This document shows, piece after piece, positions 1 through 4,930 of a stretch of 5,976 nucleotides of DNA (position 1 is the stretch's first letter; every line of letters starts with the position of its first letter). The stretch spans positions 1-5,976 of the forward strand of contig CANHVD010000386.1 in the NCBI GenBank assembly GCA_947463775.1, read 5' to 3'. Origin of the DNA: Planctomycetaceae bacterium (GTDB lineage Bacteria; Planctomycetota; Planctomycetia; Planctomycetales; Planctomycetaceae). The notes below the pieces were generated by a model that did not search any database, had not been told where the DNA came from, and was given only the letters and a program-made list of their open reading frames with translations. A program made the translations under genes and the position numbers.

Positions 1-47
1 GCCTGTCGCTATTCATGGCGAGCCTGTTGTCAGCCTTTGATTTTAGG

Positions 48-80
48 GTCTGTCATTCTCGCGCCACGAGAATGACGGAC
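48..80. terminator. Strong hairpin, possible terminator or REP-like palindrome
   Basis: A near-perfect inverted repeat. Arms 48-61 and 67-80 pair over 14 bp with one G-T wobble (51/77) around the 5-nt loop CGCCA. The inner 10 bp (GTCATTCTCG / CGAGAATGAC) are perfect. No T-run follows on either strand, so it is not a textbook intrinsic terminator. It lies 8 nt after a possible stop codon (38-40) of a gene ending at the left edge, which would suit a 3'-end hairpin. It could equally be a dispersed repetitive palindrome, since a similar GTC..CTCG/CGAG..GAC palindrome occurs inside the kinase gene at 2306-2325. The structure is certain; the role is inferred. Confidence 0.45.
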
Positions 81-99
81 GACCTCGGGCTGGGTTTTG

Positions 100-138
100 G
101 CAGAGCATCAGGGCTCCGTTGACGCGGGAGCCCTCTGC
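100..138. repeat. Bulged inverted repeat upstream of the sigma gene
   Basis: Inner arms GGGCTCC (111-117) and GGAGCCC (127-133) pair perfectly over 7 bp around a 9-nt loop. Outer arms GCAGA (100-104) and TCTGC (134-138) add 5 bp, leaving a 6-nt one-sided bulge at 105-110. The loop contains TTGACG (119-124), a good match to a -35 hexamer. The best -10 candidate at normal distance is the weak CATCAT (143-148, 18-nt spacer). This may be an operator over a promoter for the sigma gene or simply an RNA hairpin; the promoter reading is weak. Confidence 0.4.
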
Positions 139-229
139 ACTGCATCATTAGCATCGCGCGACGATCGGGGCCAGCAGGCCCTTCGCATCGATGGAGTCAC
201 ATTCCTGCCCCGTAAATCTGTGTCGTGTC

Positions 230-781
230 ATGTCTGAAGTTACAGTGCTCCTGACAGCGATTGACCAGGGGGACACTCACGCCGCGGAGCAGTTGTTGCC
301 GCTGGTATATGACGAACTTCGACGACTGGCCGCGAGCCGGATTGATCGGGAACGGACGCCGCAGACACTGCAGGCCACTGCGTTGGTTCACGAGGCCTTT
401 CTGCGACTCGTGGATACCAACACGATTCCACAATGGAAGACGCGCGGTCACTTTTTTGGAGCCGCAGCGGAAGCGATGCGAAGAATTCTCATTGAGAAGG
501 CTCGCCGCAAGGAACGCATGAAACACGGCGGTGATGTTGTTCGCGAAGATCTGGACTTGCTGGAGATTGAGGCGGCCTCGCCGCGTGAAGATCTGGTCGC
601 CATTGACGCCGCTTTGACCAAACTACGAGCGCAGGATGCCACGGCTGCGGAACTGGTGCAGTTGCGCTACTTTGCCGGCCTGACCATTGCTGAGACTGCC
701 GCCGCGATGGATATTTCTCCACGCACGGCCGACAGAATCTGGGTCTTCGCAAAAGCATGGCTCCATCGGGAGATTTCGTAG
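230..781 (+). CDS. ECF-type RNA polymerase sigma factor (kinase-linked, PF07638/TIGR02999 type)
   Basis: Directs RNA polymerase core to a specific promoter set; cytoplasmic. From 230 the product is 183 residues, close to the usual length of this family. The start at 191 would add 13 residues (MESHSCPVNLCRV) untypical of the family, whereas MSEVTVLLTAIDQGD from 230 matches its common N-terminus. Neither start has a clear Shine-Dalgarno. Numbering from 230: region 2 covers about residues 20-95, with LVYDELRRLA, then TLQATALVHEAFLRLVD (region 2.2), then FFGAAAEAMRRILIEKARRK (2.3/2.4). A variable acidic linker follows (about 100-120). Region 4 (about 135-180) holds LRYFAGLTIAETAAAMDISP and RTADRIWVFAKAWL, a helix-turn-helix for -35 recognition. 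Canonical ECF factors have DAED just before LVQE; here it is QATA with a threonine (T50). No anti-sigma gene is present; the kinase gene follows after 170 nt, suggesting control by phosphorylation. Family call firm, regulation inferred. Confidence 0.93.
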   Translation: MSEVTVLLTAIDQGDTHAAEQLLPLVYDELRRLAASRIDRERTPQTLQATALVHEAFLRLVDTNTIPQWKTRGHFFGAAAEAMRRILIEKARRKERMKHGGDVVREDLDLLEIEAASPREDLVAIDAALTKLRAQDATAAELVQLRYFAGLTIAETAAAMDISPRTADRIWVFAKAWLHREIS

Positions 782-794
782 CAGACAATGGCTG

Positions 795-823
795 GCCAGA
801 ATTCTCTTTTCAAAAATTCTGGC
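795..823. repeat. Perfect 9-bp inverted repeat between sigma and kinase genes
   Basis: GCCAGAATT (795-803) and AATTCTGGC (815-823) are exact reverse complements around an 11-nt loop. The left arm starts 14 nt after the sigma stop codon. A further ATTCTG copy sits at 828-833. There is no T-run after it, so attenuation, an mRNA processing signal or a protein-binding operator are as likely as termination. The rest of the 170-nt spacer (782-951) has no clear Shine-Dalgarno for the kinase: AGAGGG at 925-930 is too far from the ATG. Confidence 0.45.
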
Positions 824-951
824 GTAGATTCTGTCAATCCGTCGCACTGACCTATGAGCGTCCGATGTTTCGACTTCGGGAATCTCAGGATCGCTGTTTT
901 TCTGTGAATTCAGCGAGTCTGGTCAGAGGGACTTATTGCACTGAGTAGCCA

Positions 952-3900
952 ATGCCAATCAACGAACGAGTGATTTTTGATGCCGCCGTGGAAATTTCCG
1001 ATCCAAAGGCACGGCAAACCTTCATTGAAAAAGCGTGCGAAGGAAATGCTGAGCTATTTGCTCGAGTTGCCGCGCTGCTGAAGTCGCATGACGAGGCCGG
1101 GTCGTTCCTTGAGATTCCTGTGGTCGATTTTGACGGGGCACTTCCGGAGACTCGCGTCGATCAGACGCTCTCGCATCCGCCGGTTAGCTTGGTGCAGTCC
1201 CCCACGGAAATCGTCAGGGTGTTGACTCCAGGGATTGGGGATTCAGCGGAGGATGATTCCTGTGATGATGACGAAGCTGAGCATCGTGTCGACCTGAGCT
1301 TCCTGAAGCCGTCGACCAAGCCGGGCTCCATCGGGACTTTGGGCCACTATGAGATCCTGAAAGTGCTGGGGCAGGGCGGCTTTGGAATCGTCTTCAAGGC
1401 CTTCGACGAGAAGCTGCATCGCCATGTCGCCATCAAGGTCATGAATCCTCAGATGGCAGCTACCTCGCCGCCTCGCAAGCGATTCCTGAGGGAAGCTCGT
1501 TCTGCCGCGGCGATCCGCAACGAGAATATCGTGGCTGTTCACAGTGTTGAAGAGGAACCATTGCCGTATCTCGTGATGGAGTTTATTGATGGAAACACGC
1601 TGCAGGATAAGCTGAACGAGAACGGCCCGCTGGAGGTCACGGAAATTCTCTACCTCGGGCAGCAGATCGCGGGTGGGCTCGCAGCGGCTCATGCCCTTGG
1701 CCTGATTCATCGAGACATTAAGCCGGGCAATATTCTGATCGAAGGTGCGGTCGAACAGAAAGTGAAGATCACTGATTTCGGACTGGCTCGAGCTGCCGAT
1801 GACGCCAGTCTGACTCGGTCGGGCGTCATCTCCGGCACGCCAATGTATATGGCTCCGGAGCAGGCGACCGGACAGGCTCTGGATCATCGAACTGATCTGT
1901 TTAGTCTTGGCAGCGTGCTGTATCAAATGGCTTCCGGTCGGCCTCCGTTTCGAGCTCCCAGCACGGTGGCCGTGTTGCGGAGAGTCACTGAGGATACTGC
2001 TCGCCCGCTTCAGGAGATCGTGCCCGAGCTTCCCGACTGGCTGGTCACGATCGTTAACAAGCTGCTGGAGAAGAAGCCGGAAGACAGGTTTCAATCTGCT
2101 AAAGAAGTGGCGGAGTTGCTGGGGAAATGTTGTACGGAATTGCAGCTTAACGGTGTCGTCAGCAGCATTCCTTTGCCCCAAAGTAGCCATCTTGCTCCGC
2201 AAGATGAGCCTTCATCAGCGGCCCATTCATCTACTAACCGTCCGTCGCCGAATCAACCGTCATCGCAACCTGCAATTGCTCAACCGAGTGCCGCCCTACA
2301 AGGCTCGTCTCGGCGGAGCGAGACGGATAGGTTGAAACTCTCCTGGACCCTCTACGGCATTCTGCTCGGCATGATGGTGTTGCTGCCCATTTTGTTCGGG
2401 AAGCAGATTGGCTCCTATGTAAATGCCTCGATCTGGCCAGCAATACCGGCCTTACCTGGAACAGCCGTTGCGGGTGGGCTTGAGTTCGACGGCAAAGACG
2501 ATTTCGTGAGCATTGATCCTGTCGACTGGTCATATCCGCAGTTCACCATTGAAGCTTTCGTCACATCGGCACCGGACAGCGATAACGGCACGATTGTGCA
2601 ACTGGGAAGCGGTGGAGACAAGCTGGAATGGATGTCGCTCTACGATGACCAACCAGCCGATCCCGGCAAACGATTGAGCGGTGCAGCCATTCAGGGCAAA
2701 ACGCCGTTCGCAAACACTTCAGCACCTCTCACCGCTGGCGTTCGACAGCATCGAGTTCTGGTGTTCGACGGTCGCTACATGCATTACTACGTGAATGGAA
2801 TCTGGCAGGCAAAACGCTTTGCAGAAGCTCACGAGGGCCTGATGTGGAAAATGAAGAACCTGCGAATCGCTTGTGACGGCAGCGAACGACGATTCTTCCA
2901 GGGCCGCATTGATCAGATCCGCATCTCCCGCGTTGCACGATACGACAATAACTTTGCTCCAATCACAAGCGTCACCAGCGATGATTCAACTTTGGCGTTG
3001 TACAACTTTGACGAAGGCACCGGCGAAGTTCTCAAAGACGCCAGCGGCAACGGCCACGATGGCAAGATCGCGGGGGCGAAGTGGGTCACGTCGAAATCGG
3101 AAGACTTAACGTCGCGATCAGACTCACCGTCCGCTGCAATTTCAAATCTCAGATCTCAGATATCAAATTCTTCAACCGGCTGGCAAGGCTGGCCCTCCGA
3201 TGCACCAGCACCGGCCATCGCGCCGTTCAATGCTGCACAAGCCAAGCAACATCAGGAAGCTTGGGCGAAGTATCTCAATGTCCCGATCGACTACACAAAC
3301 TCCATCGGCATGAAATTTCGCCTTGTGCCACCTGGCGAGTTCATGAGGGGAAGCTCATCGGAGGAAATTGCGCTGGCACTTGAATCAGCAGGCGATGACA
3401 AACTGTGGCAGGAAACGATCAACAGCGAAGGGCCCCAACACAAAGTCGTTTTGACGAAAGCAACGTACATCGGTGTGCATGAAGTAAGTCAAGGACAATT
3501 TGAACACGTCATGGAAAGGAACCCTTCTCGTTTTGGGCCGATGGGGGCCAGCAAAGATACGATTGCCGATCTGGACACGACCAGCTTCCCTGTCGAAAAA
3601 GTGAGCTGGGATGAGGCGACTCGGTTCTGCGTGAAACTTGGTAAAGAACAGGGGCTGTCCGACGACAAGGCCTACCGTCTACTTACGGATGCAGAATGGG
3701 AGTTCTCCTGTCGAGCCGGAACGACAACTGAATATTGGATCGGTGATAACGAGCAGGACAGACTGCAAGCAGCATGGCTCTACCAAAACTCAAGTGAACG
3801 CACACATGCGGTGGGTGAGCTGAAAGAAAACCCCTTCGGTCTCTACGATGTTCATGGCAATGTCTGGGAGTGGGTGCAGGATGCCTGGGATCCAACGTTT

Positions 3901-4146
3901 TACGGCCAGCTGCAGGGACAACTCGCAGTCGACCCCGTCAAGCCCTCGATCGCCGGAGCTCCGCATGTAACGCGAGGTGGCTGTTGGAGCTCGTCCATTA
4001 CGAGCAGTCGATCGACATCTCGCTGCCCGGAGACCGCAGCCTATTCGGGCACCTTGATTGGTTTTCGAGTATCACTGGCGGTTGAGACGGTGCGAGAAAC
4101 ACTGAAACACACGGTCAGCTCGCCCACATCCGACGATCCAAATTAA
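952..4146 (+). CDS. Transmembrane Ser/Thr protein kinase with LamG-like and FGE-sulfatase-like domains
   Basis: Predicted receptor-type Hanks kinase of 1064 residues. Residues 1-55 form a short helical segment (INERVIFDAAVEISDPKAR, then AALLKSHDEAGSFLE) common at the start of planctomycete kinases; it supports the ATG at 952. An acidic cluster lies near 99-110. The kinase domain spans about 133-392: glycine loop GQGGFGIV (140-147), VAIK with K162, probable helix-C E181, HRDIKPGN (253-260, D255), DFG (275-277), SGTPMYMAPEQ (294-304). All catalytic residues are present. A Ser/Pro/Gln-rich linker (about 403-457) leads to basic SRRSETDRLK and one membrane span (about 464-483), so the kinase should be cytoplasmic and the rest outside. 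A LamG/concanavalin-like domain covers about 508-712 (LEFDGKDDFVSI; YNFDEGTGEVLKDASGNGHDG). The FGE-sulfatase-like domain covers about 779-1043 (NSIGMKFRLVPPGEF, DAEWEFSCRAGTT, FGLYDVHGNVWEWV, TRGGCW, GFRVSL). Likely partner of the upstream sigma factor; substrate and ligand unknown. Confidence 0.95.
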   Translation: MPINERVIFDAAVEISDPKARQTFIEKACEGNAELFARVAALLKSHDEAGSFLEIPVVDFDGALPETRVDQTLSHPPVSLVQSPTEIVRVLTPGIGDSAEDDSCDDDEAEHRVDLSFLKPSTKPGSIGTLGHYEILKVLGQGGFGIVFKAFDEKLHRHVAIKVMNPQMAATSPPRKRFLREARSAAAIRNENIVAVHSVEEEPLPYLVMEFIDGNTLQDKLNENGPLEVTEILYLGQQIAGGLAAAHALGLIHRDIKPGNILIEGAVEQKVKITDFGLARAADDASLTRSGVISGTPMYMAPEQATGQALDHRTDLFSLGSVLYQMASGRPPFRAPSTVAVLRRVTEDTARPLQEIVPELPDWLVTIVNKLLEKKPEDRFQSAKEVAELLGKCCTELQLNGVVSSIPLPQSSHLAPQDEPSSAAHSSTNRPSPNQPSSQPAIAQPSAALQGSSRRSETDRLKLSWTLYGILLGMMVLLPILFGKQIGSYVNASIWPAIPALPGTAVAGGLEFDGKDDFVSIDPVDWSYPQFTIEAFVTSAPDSDNGTIVQLGSGGDKLEWMSLYDDQPADPGKRLSGAAIQGKTPFANTSAPLTAGVRQHRVLVFDGRYMHYYVNGIWQAKRFAEAHEGLMWKMKNLRIACDGSERRFFQGRIDQIRISRVARYDNNFAPITSVTSDDSTLALYNFDEGTGEVLKDASGNGHDGKIAGAKWVTSKSEDLTSRSDSPSAAISNLRSQISNSSTGWQGWPSDAPAPAIAPFNAAQAKQHQEAWAKYLNVPIDYTNSIGMKFRLVPPGEFMRGSSSEEIALALESAGDDKLWQETINSEGPQHKVVLTKATYIGVHEVSQGQFEHVMERNPSRFGPMGASKDTIADLDTTSFPVEKVSWDEATRFCVKLGKEQGLSDDKAYRLLTDAEWEFSCRAGTTTEYWIGDNEQDRLQAAWLYQNSSERTHAVGELKENPFGLYDVHGNVWEWVQDAWDPTFYGQLQGQLAVDPVKPSIAGAPHVTRGGCWSSSITSSRSTSRCPETAAYSGTLIGFRVSLAVETVRETLKHTVSSPTSDDPN
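2306..2325. repeat. Perfect palindrome inside the kinase linker
   Basis: CGTCTCG (2306-2312) and CGAGACG (2319-2325) pair over 7 bp around GCGGAG. It encodes part of SSRRSETD (about residues 452-459), just before the membrane span, in a linker where insertions would be tolerated. Its GTCTCG/CGAGAC core resembles the hairpin at 48-80, so both may belong to one dispersed palindromic family. That needs a genome-wide count; the structure itself is certain. Confidence 0.4.
3138..3171 (+). repeat. Low-complexity AT-rich repeat in the LamG-FGE linker
   Basis: An AT-rich patch with two exact tandem copies of ATCTCAG (3146-3152, 3153-3159), an imperfect third (ATATCAA, 3160-3166) and flanking TTCAAATC and ATCAAATT. 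It encodes AISNLRSQISNSS (residues 729-741), between the end of the LamG-like domain and the WQGWPSDAPAPAIAPF lead-in to the FGE-like domain. Its composition differs sharply from the surrounding GC-richer coding sequence. It looks like a simple-sequence insertion kept in frame. Confidence 0.45.
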
Positions 4147-4155
4147 AACACTTCG

Positions 4156-4823
4156 ATGTTAACGTCGCTGGCTCCGGGTTGGCTTGATCGCGTCTCTAAA
4201 CTCTCACCCGAAGAACAGGTCTCCGAGTTTACAGCGGAGATGAAACGCCGCAGTCCGGAATGGGTTGGTGTTGCTACACCGACGATTACAGACGGCCAGG
4301 TTGTGGGGATCACTTTCAATTAACTGCATATCAAAGATCTGAGCCCGATTGCTGCATTCACAAATTTGAAACCGCTGGAAGCCAACTCATCGCTGACCTC
4401 TGTGACCTTTCGCCGCTCGCACTGTTGAAATCTCCTACCGCAGCGCATGTCCGAGAATGTGAAAAGATCGCAGACCTGTCGCCGTTGCAGAGTTTGCCTC
4501 TCGTCGACTTGATAATCAGCAGGTCCAGTGTGTCCGATCTTTTTCTTTTTTCAGGTAAACCACTTCAGTTGTTCAACGCCAACTACTGTTCGGCATTAAC
4601 GGATCTCTCACCACTGCGAGGCGCCCCGTTGCAGCCGTAATCTGGGCATGGAACACAGCGGTGTGAACGATTTGACTCCAAACAAGAGTCTTCGGTCGGA
4701 CTGCGAATCAAGGCTATCCTCAGTGCCGAGTCTCCGGAACCGGAATTAGAACATCTCACATGCGAAGATCGAATGCCGTTGCTGGCGATTCTGGCGGAAA
4801 CGAAGCCGGGATTGATCGATTAA
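4156..4823 (+). pseudogene. Degenerate leucine-rich-repeat protein or kinase LRR tail
   Basis: The ATG at 4156 opens a 55-codon frame (stop TAA 4321-4323) with LSPEEQVSEFTAEMKRRSPE and ATPTITDGQVVGITF. This resembles the lead-in that precedes LRR arrays in planctomycete kinase-associated proteins. The same frame continues past the stop with LHIKDLSPIAAFTNLKPLEANSS. Homology then jumps to another frame, open from about 4383 to 4637, with ADLCDLSPLALL, IADLSPLQSLPLVDLIISRS and LTDLSPLRGAPLQ, ending at TAA 4638-4640. It jumps back to the first frame for NLGMEHSGVNDLTP (4639-4680). The DLSP-type motif starts at 4336, 4404, 4473, 4536, 4602 and 4669, spacings 68, 69, 63, 66 and 67 nt. The two spacings not divisible by three mark the frameshifts. 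From about 4695 to TAA 4821-4823 a coding-like tail (AILSAESPEPELEHLTCEDR) is open in the second frame; I do not recognise it, so the right boundary is uncertain. No minus-strand gene was seen. A gene caller may report 4260-4640 or 4156-4323 as small hypothetical genes. Confidence 0.8.
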
Positions 4824-4837
4824 GTCTGTGGTTGAAA

Positions 4838-4867
4838 CTGACGCGAATTTGTTTGAGTCGATAGAAT
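4838..4867 (+). promoter_or_regulatory. Possible promoter of the beta-propeller gene
   Basis: CTGACG (4838-4843, 4 of 6 to TTGACA) and TAGAAT (4862-4867, 5 of 6 to TATAAT) are 18 nt apart. Transcription would start near 4874, giving a leader of about 57 nt. That leader has a weak 6-bp inverted repeat (TGAGCC 4873-4878, GGCTCA 4902-4907). Planctomycete promoters often deviate from this consensus, so this is only a candidate. Confidence 0.25.
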
Positions 4868-4918
4868 GGGTCTGAGCCAACCGGATTTCTTCAGCCGCCG
4901 AGGCTCATTCACACAGAT

Positions 4919-4922
4919 AGGA
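4919..4922 (+). promoter_or_regulatory. Shine-Dalgarno of the beta-propeller gene
   Basis: AGGA lies 8 nt before the ATG at 4931, an ideal spacing. It is the clearest ribosome binding site in the window and fixes the start of the downstream gene. Confidence 0.6.
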
Positions 4923-4930
4923 TTTTAAAG

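Noticed and set aside
2..40. Possible C-terminal end of an upstream gene (PVAIHGEPVVSL, stop TGA 38-40)
   Set aside because: Only 12 codons are visible and the other two frames are also open here. It would fit the hairpin at 48-80 as a 3' end but cannot be supported on its own.
191..229. Upstream ATG at 191 as the start of the sigma factor
   Set aside because: The extra 13 residues do not resemble the family, there is no Shine-Dalgarno, and a small GGGCC/GGCCC hairpin (168-172, 177-181) lies just before it. The start at 230 fits the family better, though 191 cannot be excluded.
757..948. Short + strand open frame bridging the sigma gene end and the spacer
   Set aside because: It overlaps the sigma 3' end in another frame, has no ribosome binding site, and its peptide shows no recognisable features.
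1243..2202. Long open frame (319 codons) on the minus strand within the kinase gene
   Set aside because: It is antisense to the kinase domain, whose motifs are fully intact. The translation has no recognisable domain, and its openness follows from the codon bias of the real gene.
4260..4640. Independent small LRR protein
   Set aside because: The first 40 or so codons are out of frame with the homology (the real frame there is the one starting at 4156). Only the later part is LRR-like, so this is a fragment of the broken gene.
4832..4867. TTGAAA (4832-4837) as the -35 for TAGAAT
   Set aside because: The spacer would be 24 nt, too long for a normal housekeeping promoter. The weaker CTGACG with an 18-nt spacer is preferred.
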